Shown here: one piece after another, positions 35,646-46,700 of the stretch
Numbering within the stretch: the first letter of the stretch is position 1
Layout of the letters: every line of letters starts with the position of its first letter
Origin: Silene noctiflora
Lineage: Eukaryota; Streptophyta; Magnoliopsida; Caryophyllales; Caryophyllaceae
Assembly (NCBI GenBank): GCA_009801015.1
Contig: VHZZ01000019.1
Location: 81,809 to 145,808 of the forward strand
Direction of reading: 5' to 3'
DNA length: 64,000 nt
Program-made: the position numbers and the translations under genes
Notes under the pieces: model-generated
The model's database searches: none
What the model was told of the DNA's origin: nothing
Seen by the model: the letters and a program-made list of their open reading frames with translations, nothing else

Positions 35646-36244
35646 CTAGTATAGATCCCGCGCAATGCGCGTTATATATAGAGTATCTATTTTTTAGGGT
35701 GTTATTTATAATGAAAAACTAAAGCTATAAAAGGTGTATTTTATGAAATCTATATTTTTTTTACCATGAAATTAAGGATTTCATTTTATAAATATTCTCC
35801 AATTATTTTAATTAAATTTTTTGTCACAAAGTTAATGGTAAATATATGTCAAGTTATTCTCTAAATTTATAAGTATTGCATTTAACGAAAAATTTATCAA
35901 CTTATAGTTTATAGTTTAACATCATTTTTATATTATTTTAATGAAAAATTATAATTTTGAATTTAATTATAAGATTAAAGTTTAATTATAAGATTATTTT
36001 TTAATGAAAAGATAATAGTTTAAAGAAATAAAGTTTTACTTGTTTCTTTATTTAGATAGAATCATTTGGAGAGCACCGTAAGAGGATTATGAGATAAAAC
36101 CATAAGAAGATGATTTTATGTATTTATGGCATATAAATAAAAAGTGGATTATGAAATCAATTAATGAGTTAGAAGGTGAATATTTAGGTGGGAAACTCGA
36201 GCGGGAAAAATCATAGCTTTGTTAATTTTTTAGTATATAGAGGA
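35646..36244 (-). mobile_element. Non-autonomous Helitron, copy 4
   Basis: Minus-strand 5' end TCCTCTATATACTAAAAAAT, 3' end CTAG, flanked by A and T. The subterminal hairpin 'cgcgcaatgcgcg' is perfect. The 5' end is closer to copy 1, while the interior is closer to copies 2 and 3. Confidence 0.72.
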
Positions 36245-36426
36245 TTATATCAATATACCTAGTTAATTTATTTATTTCATGCATACCATTTGATTAGCTC
36301 AGATTATACTCGAGAAGGATCAAAATATATTACGTATATGATATATCATTTTGATAAGACTAATATATATGTCTTATATTTTTCGGAGTTGGGATATCTA
36401 TTTGAAAACTATTTGTACATTTAGTT

Positions 36427-36592
36427 GGTCTCATTGAAGACGGGGCATATTCGTATTCAATGAAGACGGGTTGGATCCCTCTCACAAGGAGGCAAGTGAG
36501 AAACCAAATGGATCCCCCACTTGCCCTTCCCCTTTCCAGTTTCCCCTCACTTGCCTCCTTGTGAGGGTCGACCCGTCTTCATGAGAATTTAT
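36427..36592. mobile_element. GACGG foldback MITE, copy 5
   Basis: The left arm carries 'tcattgaagacggg' and 'ccctctcacaaggaggcaag'. The right arm carries 'cttgcctccttgtgagggtc' and 'cccgtcttcatgaga'. The loop is about 40 bp. Confidence 0.6.
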
Positions 36593-37151
36593 GTTGTACA
36601 GTTACGAGTTCATTTCATTACTTCTTCGACTTTAAATGAAATCATCACGCTTCAGTCTTAGAAAAAGAACAAATCATGAAACATACTATGTATCTAGTAT
36701 ACATCAACATTACTAATTTCTTAAAAGAAAATACATTCATCACAAGACCGGACGAAGTCAAGTTCAATTTCTACGCAAGACCGAAATATCAATTTTACAA
36801 AATTGCTAACTATAGTTATTTATTTTGGAAAGAAAATTAGGGTATATATACGAGTATATTTAATCAAAACGTTCACTAGGTTATAACCTAGTCAGCCTGT
36901 GCTTAGCTTCGTCCCTCGATAAAAATGAAATAGATTTGGTACTTGATGAACATGCTCATTTTTTTGTAGTTGTGCTTTTGCTTTTGCATGATACAAAAAA
37001 TTCAATTTATTTTTTGTTTTTGTCCCTAAGGACCAAGTCAATGTCATATATGAACGCAAGACGCAACCCAGCAATATTGGTCCCATTTTTATCATTGTGC
37101 GTTCATGTGCTATCCACTGTACTACTCGATACTAAACTCCAAATATATATA
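36593..37151. other. Intergenic, no gene recognised
   Basis: AT-rich, ending in a TA run at the left edge of the GC-rich element. No supported coding frame or RNA. Confidence 0.4.
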
Positions 37152-38113
37152 TAGGGCTGTGCAACGGTGCGGGCTAGCCCGGCCCAGCACGGTTCAACGG
37201 GCCTAAAAACCGCGGCCTATTTTTTTCCAGCCCAGCCCGTGGTCTTTTTAGTGCCGGGCCCGGACCCAAATTTTCCAGCCCGGTTTTTTAGTGCTGGGCT
37301 GGCCCAGTGTCACGGTCCGGTATTTCCGCCGGATCGTGGCGCGCACCCTTGCCCGACTCTAGGCAAGATGTAAGCGACAAAGGATCTTCGAACTAGTGAA
37401 TCGCTCACTAGCACGATACTCGGGTCTCGGCAACACTCGACAGGATTGCAACGAGAGCGTCAAGCACTAGTGCTTGTCAAGCACTAGGCATTCGTAATCG
37501 GTCTCGAGGTGTGAGTCGGGATCCTAGTGTCGATCCCTGAAACACGGCTTNTTAATAAAGTGAAGGCAAAGAGTCGTTCACAACAAAGCAACAACAAGCA
37601 ATACGAAGGNACNAGGTGGNAAGCAGACTTTCATTCACTAGTACTCCCCATAGAGGGAAATTTGATATTTACATCCTGGTAGCAGGAAACATTGAAATTC
37701 TAAGTTTAGTGTAGAATAGCGATACACTCATTTTGGGAAAGAAAAGCTATTCTAAAGCTATGCTAAAACTATCCTAATCTGGAAAATACTTACTTCAAAT
37801 AGACAAGGGAAAATAAATTACATGAGCATAAGAAAATCTAAGGGTTCGATGTGCACGGATCGTCACACCCAGCCTGGTCCGGCCCGTTATTTTCTTATTT
37901 TTTTCTCCCCTTATTTTTTATTTTTTTTACTTAAAAAGGAAAAAAAAATGTCAAACCCGACCCAGCCCGGCCCAACAGCCCACCTAGTGTTGGGCCCGGG
38001 CTAGACAAATCAGGCCCAGCCCAATCCAACCCGGCCCGGCCCGCCCTCTATTTAGTGTTGGGCCTGGACTGCACCACCCCAGCCCGGCCCGCCTCCGGCC
38101 CAGCCCAGCCCTA
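37152..38113. mobile_element. GC-rich inverted-repeat element (hAT-like), split by a solo LTR
   Basis: The ends are TAGGGCTGTGCA and, inverted, TAGGGCTGGGCT. The interior is made of 'gcccggcccagc' strings and 'tagtg(t/c)tgggc' phrases in both orientations. It is sharply more GC-rich than the surroundings. Flanking TA repeats hide the target duplication, so the hAT assignment (from TAGGG-type ends) is tentative. The segment at 37308-37867 is a later insertion. Without it the element would be about 400 bp. Confidence 0.6.
37308..37867. mobile_element. Solo LTR, about 560 bp, nested, with target duplication CCCAG
   Basis: Starts TGTCACGGTCC and ends GGATCGTCACA, giving the TG...CA ends of an LTR with short imperfect inverted tips. 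A perfect 5 bp direct duplication, CCCAG, flanks it (37303-37307 and 37868-37872). No internal retrotransposon sequence is present, so this is a solo LTR left by recombination. The segment contains the only ambiguous bases of the window (N at 37551, 37610, 37613 and 37620), so its assembly is uncertain. Confidence 0.8.
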
Positions 38114-38131
38114 TATATATGAATCGCTCTA

Positions 38132-38135
<4 letters not shown>

Positions 38136-38162
<27 letters not shown>

Positions 38163-38192
38163 GTACTCTATTTTTTTTTTTTTTTTTTTTTC
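38136..38192. repeat. Poly-A tract followed by poly-T tract
   Basis: About 26 A's, then a short 'gtactcta', then about 22 T's. This could be a small foldback or a mis-assembled homopolymer. It lies just outside the GC-rich element. Confidence 0.7.
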
Positions 38193-38515
38193 CAGTTTTT
38201 ATAAGTTTGCGATTTAGTCCAGTTCACTTCAATTCAATTTAATTTTATATTTCTTATAAATATAGCTCATATCAATTCAGTTAGTCGGTTTCAATTCAAA
38301 AGAACAAAGCTAATATAACTATTTAATATTAATCTAATAAGATCAACATATGTATGTTGATCTATACCAAGTCTTTTGTTATTTATGAGGATTAATGGAG
38401 GGATACCAATGTTTGAACCTTGGACATTAATGTTAGAATGTGTGACTCTTAACCACTAAGTTCAAGGTACAATTGCAAGTCTTTCGTTATTTATGAAGAC
38501 AATATCCAATATTTT

Positions 38516-38685
38516 GGCCCCGTTCTTTTTTTCTTAATTTCAGCTCATTTCATTCCAGTCAGCTCTCTTCAATTCAGTTTAGTCCAGTTCAACTTCATTC
38601 AGTTCAGTTCGGCTTTTCTCTTCACAAATTAACTTTTACTTCAACTCATTTCAGATCAGACAGTTTCAGTCCAAAAAACAGGGCC
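38516..38685. mobile_element. Small MITE with GGCCC ends
   Basis: The ends are GGCCCCGTTCTTTTT and (inverted) GGCCCTGTTTTTTGGACTGA. It is filled with 'cagttcagttc' type repeats and flanked by TTT on both sides. Superfamily not certain. Confidence 0.55.
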
Positions 38686-39593
38686 TTTATGTCCTAGTAT
38701 TATAACTGAGACCTTGATTGATTCTGATATCGCTCTTAACTGAGGAAAATTTTTCATTACTCGTATTTTTATCCAAGTTCCAAAACATATCGTAATTACA
38801 ATCGCTATTATTAAACATATTACATGAAATTAGGGCAACATACAAAGTAAAATAGTGTTAAACACTAAATCACTTTCAATTAGATTAACCTTAAATTTAA
38901 TTACCGGTCATCAATTTTATCGAGTCAATACTAACTATTGAGGTAATTTAATATCAAGGCGGGTTGGGTTTGGGGTGACTACTCATCCAATTGAATTGAT
39001 ATCGGCCCGCAAATGAATCAAGTTGACCTAGGATGGTTTTGCATTGCTAAATTTTCGGTTTTTGTCAGGTTGGGTTTGTCGGTCATGGTCAAGTTTGCCA
39101 TCTCTTCTTATCAGGTCAATATTAAGTCGAGTTTGTACTGGGTAGGGTTCACGTACAAGTTCGGGTCACCGATCATCGAATTATATTAGCTGTCAACTCT
39201 AAAATGGTCCGGGTTAAATCAATTTTTAGTTGATACATTTTCAAATTGTGCCAAATTGAATTTTGAACACGTTCATGTTGGGTCAAGTTTGCCCGCTCTA
39301 ATACTCCGTTATACTTTCTTCATTCAAATGAATTATATACATTTCCTTTATACACGTACATTAATACTCGTTTTCTTTTGCTTATTTCGTTAATTACATA
39401 CTACTAAAATTTACAAAAAAATTGTTATTCATAAAGTACTCGATAAGACAAGTTTAACAATACCTCGCATGACTATTTTTTATATTATATTTAAAAGTTG
39501 TACTAAAAATTCTCCTCACTAGTCACTTCTGAATGTGCCAAAAAGTAAACGTATACAATTCATTGGAACGGAGAAAGTATAATATATGGAGTA
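38686..39593. other. Intergenic, no gene recognised
   Basis: A region with 'gggttggg', 'ggtcaag' and 'gggtcaccgatcatc' phrases (38950-39300) resembles degenerate repeat DNA. A Stowaway-like fragment (catacatttcctttatacac) lies near 39340. No coding frame. Confidence 0.4.
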
Positions 39594-39900
39594 AGGCCCT
39601 GTTCTTTTGGACTTAATTTCAGTTCATTTCAATTCAGTTCAGCTATATTCAGTTCAATTCAGCACTTCTCTTCGACCCTGTTCTTTTGGACTTAATTTCA
39701 GCTAATTTTAATTCAGTTAAACTCTATTCAATTCAGTTCAGTTTAAATTCATTCAGTTCAATTCAATTCAATCCAGCTCTTTTCTTAAAAAATTAACTCT
39801 TACTTCAGTTCAGTTCAGCCATATAAATTCAATTTAGTTCAATTCAGTTAAACTCTATTAAGTTTAGTTCAGACAGTTTCAGTCTAAAAGAAGATGCTCA
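39594..39900. mobile_element. GGCCC-type MITE cluster, relative of 38516
   Basis: Two heads, 'ggccctgttcttttggactt' at about 39595 and 'gaccctgttcttttggactt' at about 39675, each lead into 'aatttcag' and 'ttcagttcaattcag' tracts. The tail 'cagtttcagtctaaaagaag' ends the group. This looks like one element inside or beside another of the same family. Confidence 0.5.
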
Positions 39901-39915
39901 ATAATCATAAGAAGA

Positions 39916-40360
39916 ACGGATAATGCACGCGGTGCCTTTGAGGTTTGATATTTTGCCCGAAATACCCATTTTTTTGATCCGGGAAACTTTAAGAGGCCAT
40001 AACTCGTGCTTACGATTTCCGAAAGTGATAATTTTTTTTTCAAACCGACCATCTTTCCGAGAACTACGATTTCAAAAAAAAAATTATCGTATTTGGATCC
40101 CGTGGCTAGGAGTTATTGCGTGTCAAAGTTTTTTTGACCGAACAAACTTTGAGCGACCATATCTCTTGGTCACGAATTCTAAACTCAACAATTTTTTTTT
40201 TCAAGTCGTAGTTCTCTGAAAGATGATCAATTTGAAAAAAAAAATTATCACTTTCTGAACTCGTAAACACGAGTTATGGCCTCTTAAAGTTTTTCGGATA
40301 AAAAAATTTGATATTTCGGGCAAAATAGCAAACCTTAAGGACACCGCGTGCATTTTTCGT
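39916..40360. mobile_element. Foldback element family of about 440 bp, copy 2
   Basis: Best preserved copy. It runs from ACGGATAATGCACGCGGTG to CACCGCGTGCATTTTTCGT. The flanking AAGA on each side (39912-39915 and 40361-40364) may be a target duplication. The two halves are near-perfect reverse complements and hold internal, smaller inverted repeats. Noncoding. Confidence 0.8.
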
Positions 40361-40784
40361 AAGAATAACGATGCTTAATAATCATAAGAATAATGGCTAG
40401 ATAGAATGGTATTGACGCATGGACCAAAGCCCAATACATCGTGCAACGTCTAGCATCGCAACACACACCATTGGTTCAAACAACGTAACACCTTCATTTT
40501 AGAAATTAAATTAAATTAAATAATTAATAAATAACACAAGGAAGAGCCAGAGACGTACTCAAAAACGACGTCGTATCTCTCTTCTTCTTCTTCTTCCTCT
40601 CTACCTCCGATCTAAACCCCTCAACGACATAGTCAACTCTTCTCAAACGACGTCGTTTCCAGGTAAATCACAAGTAATCATCATCATCATGAAGATTGAG
40701 ATTTTAATAACATTTGCAGATTTGTGATATTATTGTTGATTAGTTGATCAAATTTAGGTTGAATTGATGTGATTACGGTTAAAA
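40361..40784 (+). promoter_or_regulatory. TNO1 promoter and leader with two ACGACGTCGT palindromes
   Basis: A perfect 10 bp palindrome, ACGACGTCGT, occurs at 40565-40574 and again at 40647-40656. It contains GACGTC, a bZIP-type core. Between them is a pyrimidine-rich leader-like stretch. The second copy ends just before '|gtaaatc', a probable 5' UTR intron donor. Binding is inferred, not shown. Confidence 0.45.
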
Positions 40785-43700
40785 ATGGCGGAAAATGATG
40801 ATGTCCAGAACATTCCGGAATCATCAGGTATAGCTGTTCATAATGATGATGATGATGAAGTTGTCGGTGAAAATTCTGAGTTAATTAATAATCAGGTATA
40901 GTTATTTCTAAGTATTGTACATTGATTTGTTTGAATTTATTTTTATTTTGATTTTATTGTGCTTTTTATTGCTTAGATTTGTCAGGATTAGTATTACGTA
41001 GTTTAATTCTGAGCTAACGTTAAACATTGATTGTTGAATTTTTCGTTGCCGCGATTTTGATTGCATTTGTTCGATTTTTTGTTAGCTTAATGTTCAGGTA
41101 AACTTATTTCAAGTAGTTGCACATTGATTGTTGCAATTTCGGTCGCCGCGATTTGAATTGCATTTGTTCGATGTTTTGTTAGCTTAATTTTGATTATAAT
41201 GTAGTGTTTATTGCTTAGATTTGTAAGGATTAGTATTAGGCAGTGTAGCTCTGAATTAACAAATATTCAAGTATACTTATTTCCAGTGGCGATTCTAGGA
41301 TTTGGACGAAGGGGGTGCGAAAATTAAGAAACCACGAGACATTTGATTAGCGTTTTTGAACATAATAATACCTTATATTATTTTTAAAGAGACAAAAATA
41401 CGGTAGGAGCAAAAAAGTTGTGTCAAGTCTAAAATGTATGGGTAAGAGTAATACGGTAGGAGCAAAAAAGTTGTGGCAAGTCTAAAATGTATGGGTAAGA
41501 GTGAGAATTGAACCTGGGATCTCAAGTAAAAGAGTAGACACCTTTTACCACCAAGACAATATGAACCACATAACAATTTATTGCACTCAAATATATTTGT
41601 TCTTCAGATCAGAGGGGGTGCAGATGAACCCCCTGCACCCCACCAGAACCGCCTCTGCTTATTTCCAGTAGGTGTTGCATGCTGATTGTTACATTTTTCG
41701 TCACCCAAATTTTAACTGCATTTGTTCGATTTTTTGTTGGCTTAGTTTTGATTATAGCGTAGTCTTTGTTGTTTAGATTTAGGATTGGCATAAACAATTA
41801 GGTATACTCATTTCCAGTAGTAGCACTTGATTGTAGCATTTTCCTTCTCCACGGTTTTGATTGCACTTGTTCGATTTTTTGATACCTTGATTTTGATTGT
41901 AGTGTAGTGTTTATTGTTTAGATTTATTAGGATTAGTAAAACAATTAGGTATACTCATTTTCAGTAGTTGCACATTGATTGTTCAATGTATTTTTCCCTC
42001 AATTCCAGTATTTGATTACACTGTAGTCTTTGTTGTTTAGGTCCATGAGTTTAGCTTGCTTCAATCTGAATTAGTTCCAGTACTATTAGGCAAGTGATAC
42101 ATGTCGTCTACGCTTTCCAACTGCACTGATTTTGGCGTCGTTTTGGTAAACAGCTAGGGAACTAATCTAGTATAGTTGATGGTGAAACTGCAGTTATTCA
42201 GTTTGATTTGAGGAGATGGATTGGATTTTGTGGAAACAGCTGTATAGGTTGGAAACTCCCTTGACCTAGGTTGTGGACTTGTGGTGAATTCGTACTCTCA
42301 GAGGGCAAAAAATTCGAACCTGGTTTCTAGTTAGGGTTTAGACTTATGTTTTGATACAAATTGAGAAAAATGATCACCCTTTTAGAGCTTGCACAATAGA
42401 AGCTATCCAAGGTGTCAAGGTACTCTGCATTGTTGGAGGGTAAACCGTAAAACAATAGTGTTATTTGCTCAAAATAGCTTGCACTCATAAGCTCTTCATG
42501 GAGCAAAATGGAGAGTAGCTCCTTGTGTGCTCTCCCCTAAGACCACTTGGAGAGTGAACTCGCCTTTGAAATGAGCCACAACATGTGGATAAGTGAAAGA
42601 AATTTTGTTTTAGTTTTTTTCCCCATTATGTAAATATAATAGATGTAGAGATGGAAATCATATACTACTATAACATTTGTTATTGTGGATGTATATTTTT
42701 TTAACTTTTCAAGAAGAGAGTACAAATGTAGGGCACACCAAGTATTTTCTCGAATTTTTGCTGCTGTACATACTCTGATTACGTCCATGGTTGTGCAGCA
42801 TTCAGCTATTTCAAGTTTTTAACAAATTCATGTTGTGCTGAACTATTGCAGGAATCAAGCTCAAGAGATAGTAATAACAGTAATGAGGATGGTGTTATGG
42901 TTAATACAGATAATAATGGGAGTGGTGGAGATTCTGATGGAGTGGTGGTATCTGAGGATGCTGGGAGGGAGGATATGTTTATGGATGCCCCCGAGGATTT
43001 GGGGCCTGATGGCCGAGATTCTTCGGCCACTTTCACCGAGGATCAAGGGAGTACAGACGGTGAAGAAGATAGTGGCCACGTGCAACAGGCCAGGTTTCAT
43101 GGGCTGGACAATGAAATGCAGAATGATTACATGGTGGATGAGATGGAAAGACTTCGAGCCATGCTAGATAAGACCCTAAATGAGAAGGAAAGCATTTTGA
43201 AGGAACACAAGGTTATTTAATGTTCTCTCTTACCTTTTGTTTTGAAAATCTTGTGAAATTTAGTTGAAATGTATCAGTCTTCTGTCTGTTGATGTAGGAT
43301 GAGATGGAGATGGCTTCGAAGGGGGTAGCAAACCTTCGAGATCAAATGAGGGATTTCACGAATAAGCAGTTATTTCGACTTGACAGTCAACCTGGATCTC
43401 AGAAGCATCTTCATGCTGATGTTGATCAAGCCCAATTGCATGAAATGATTCATGAATGTACCATGTTTCTCCGGAGTGTCATGGAAGAAGTTCAGGATCT
43501 AAATATAGAATCCACAGAAGCAGTAGTATCTCAAGATATCGTCAGTTCATATTTGAATTCGGTTCAAAATGAATCAGCTGAGGTTCAATTTCAGAAGGAT
43601 CAATATATAGACGATGTCAGCAACAGGATGCTAAATTCTTTTTCATCTTTAGTTTATGTTGGGGATTTGTCCGATAACTCTTCTACTGGTAAAATAGCTC

Positions 43701-46700
43701 ACATTGAGAAAAGCTTGTATAGCTTGATTGAAAACTATAACTGGTTTCTTTATCAAAGCGATCAGCTAAGGCAGTATTTGACCGAACGGAGGCCTGATCT
43801 TGCGGGGCAGACCGACTATGGGGTAATATTTGCTACTGCAAATGACGAACTACTTGCTTTTACAAAGAAGGAAACGGATTTTGCTGAGAGGCTGAGCCAT
43901 TTTGAAAAGGAACACAGTGAAGTGAAGGAACAACTTGAGAAGCACAAAGCAATTGCAGAGGCTGCTAATGCTGAACTTGAGAGATTGAAAGCAGAAATCG
44001 ATCAAGAAAGGCACAGATATTCTAACACTAAAGAAAAGCTTTCCTTAGCTGTGACAAAGGGGAAGGCATTGGTTCAACAAAGGGACACGTTAAAGCAAGC
44101 TCTAGCAAGTAAAACAAGTGAAGTCGAAAATTGTCTCACTGAATTGAAGGAAAAATCGAGTGCATTAGAGGCTGCTGAGCTAATTAAGGAGGAACTGATA
44201 AAAAGTCAAATTTCGGGTGCAGCATTGCAGGAAGTCATAGTGCAGAAGGATCTTGTTCTTGAAAAGTTGGAAGATATTCTGTTCGAGTGTGGCGTACCAG
44301 AGGGATTGATGACTAAGGATATTGCCGAAAAAACCAGATGGCTTGTGAATGAGCGTGATGCATTAAAGGATGTTTCTCTGAAGTTCCATCAATTGGCTGA
44401 TGCATTGTTGTCTATTGATCTTCCTGAAAATTTTTCCTTCTCTGATATTGAATCTCGACTTGGTTGGCTTACAAAATCATTTGATCAGGCCAAGGCTGAC
44501 ATAGTAATGTTGCAAGATGAAGTTAGCCAAGCAGCAGAAGCTCTAAACCAGGCTAATGCTGAAATTGGTGCGTTGCGAGATCAAAATGTGATGATAAGCA
44601 AGACTGCACAGAATGAAATGGAGCAGCTAACTACTTCACTGTCCATGGTTCTAGTGGACAAGGACTGTATTGAAATGGCTTTGGAAGATATGAGTGACAA
44701 ACTTGACTTAATCATCCAGAGAGAGCGTCAAGTTCTGTCAGAGAAGGACCATATGTTGAAAATTTTGCTGGAGGCTGCTGGGTTCACTGTGGCTGATAGC
44801 CAAACTTCGGAAACAGCTACATTGGTGGAAAAATGCCTGTCAACTCTAAAAGAACGATGGGGTTCTTTGCATGAGTCATCTGAAACCAAAGAAGAAATTC
44901 TTCAGAATCTGCAGAGTCTCTTATATGTTAAAGACCAAGACTTGGTTCTTCGTGATAAATTGTTGGAAGAGGAGACCCAGAAGATGAAAACAGAGATGGA
45001 TAAGTTGTACTTTGATTTAAGCAAAGCGTCGGAAGAGACAACCACTCTCAAAGAACAGAATGACAACCTAAAGAGGGATCTTGAACGAACTGAGGATAAA
45101 TCTGCTCTAATACGAGAGAAGTTGTCAATGGCAGTTAAAAAGGGGAAGGGATTGGTGCAAGAAAGAGAGGGACTAAAGCAACTCATTAATGAGCAAAGTT
45201 CAGAAATTGAAAATTTGAAGCTTGAATTGCAGCAGAGAGAATCAACAATTTCTAACTATGAGAGTGAAAGTAGTAGGCTTTCTACTCAGGTTGAAGGCAT
45301 TCCGAAGCTGGAGGAAAATCTCCTTATTCTGAAAGATCAACGGGATCAACTTGAGAGGGATCTCTTAGACGGGAGCAAGTTGATTGATGCTGTGATGGAG
45401 TCTATAAATAGTATTGGGAGACCTGAAACTTTACGTTTTGAGCAGCCTCTTGAGAAGTTAAAATGGCTTGGTGAATACCTGAATGAATGTGAAGTTGTTA
45501 AGGAGCAGTTAGAGCAACAGTTAAAGAATTTAATGCTTGAAGTTGATGCATTAACCTTCAAGGTTGCTGAAGCACAGTCAAGCATCAAATCATTACAAGA
45601 TGCCCTGGAAGTTGCGGAAGAGAAATCTTCTCGACTTGCTGAAGAGAAGAGGGAGCTTGAAAATGCACGGGAATCTACTGCACAACATCTGGAGAGAGCA
45701 ATGAGAGAGGCGTCTTTATTTGCAGAAGCTGACGTAGCTAAGAAATCACTTGAAAATGCTCTTGCAGTTGCTGAGAGCGATGTATCAAGGCTTGTGAAAG
45801 AGAAGGAAGATGCTGTATCATCTAGTGCTGCTACTGAGGCTGAATTAGTTAAAGCTAAATCAGAGATTGCTGGTCTGATCGCTGATTTATCAGAGGCTAC
45901 AACAAAGGTTGAATCTCTTGAAGAAACTGTTTCTCAAGTGGAGACCAGATTAAGTGTCTTGCATGATGAAAGTAACGAAGCCGAGATCAGTAGAGCTAAA
46001 TTGGAGGATGACCTGAAGAAGTTTAAAGAGGAAGCTGGCAAGCTGCAAGACGCACAGTCACAGATTAAAACCCTTGAAGACGAGCTTGCCAAAGCTAAAA
46101 ATGACATGTTTGAACTGTCTAATGAAAAGAAGACCACAGAACAGGAACTATCTACAGTAAGTGCCAAATTAAATGCATGCTTGGAGGAGTTGGCTGGGAC
46201 TCATGGAAGCTTAGAGAGCAAGACTTTGGGACTTTTTGATAACCTTAAAGAACTCGAACTGGTCGTGGAAGATGAGTCTGTAATCTCCTCTCTGAGAAAT
46301 TGTTTTGAGACGAATTACGAAAGCCTGAAAGAGATGGAAGGCTTGTTGAGAAATATAAGATGTCACTTTGCTGAGATGGATCCAGAAGTACAAGCAGCTT
46401 CAGAGGTAATATACAACAATTTTACGAAGTTCTGGTCAATGTGATCAAAATTCATTTTTTTCTTTCAATAGAAATCTGTTACCTGTTTAATTTGTTCGTA
46501 CAATTACTTCCTGTATTGGTTTTGTTAACTTTTTTCCTCCTGTCTGTGGTAATTAGTCCAGAAGCCCCAAGCCCTCCCTTCCATGACCCTAAGAACTAGA
46601 AAAATTAGCTTATGAGGTCCCGAAAAAAATTGCCAAGTCATTAAATAAATATGTGAATTTTAAATTTTAGAATGGCTTCCGGGACCCCATGTGTGAATCC

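Noticed and set aside
37167-38004. Proline-rich open frames in the GC-rich element
   Set aside because: They are by-products of 'gcccggcccagc' repeats, interrupted by the solo LTR, with no protein family.
44902-46393. Antisense open frames opposite TNO1 exon 3
   Set aside because: Serine/leucine-rich shadows of a coiled-coil coding strand, with no independent support.
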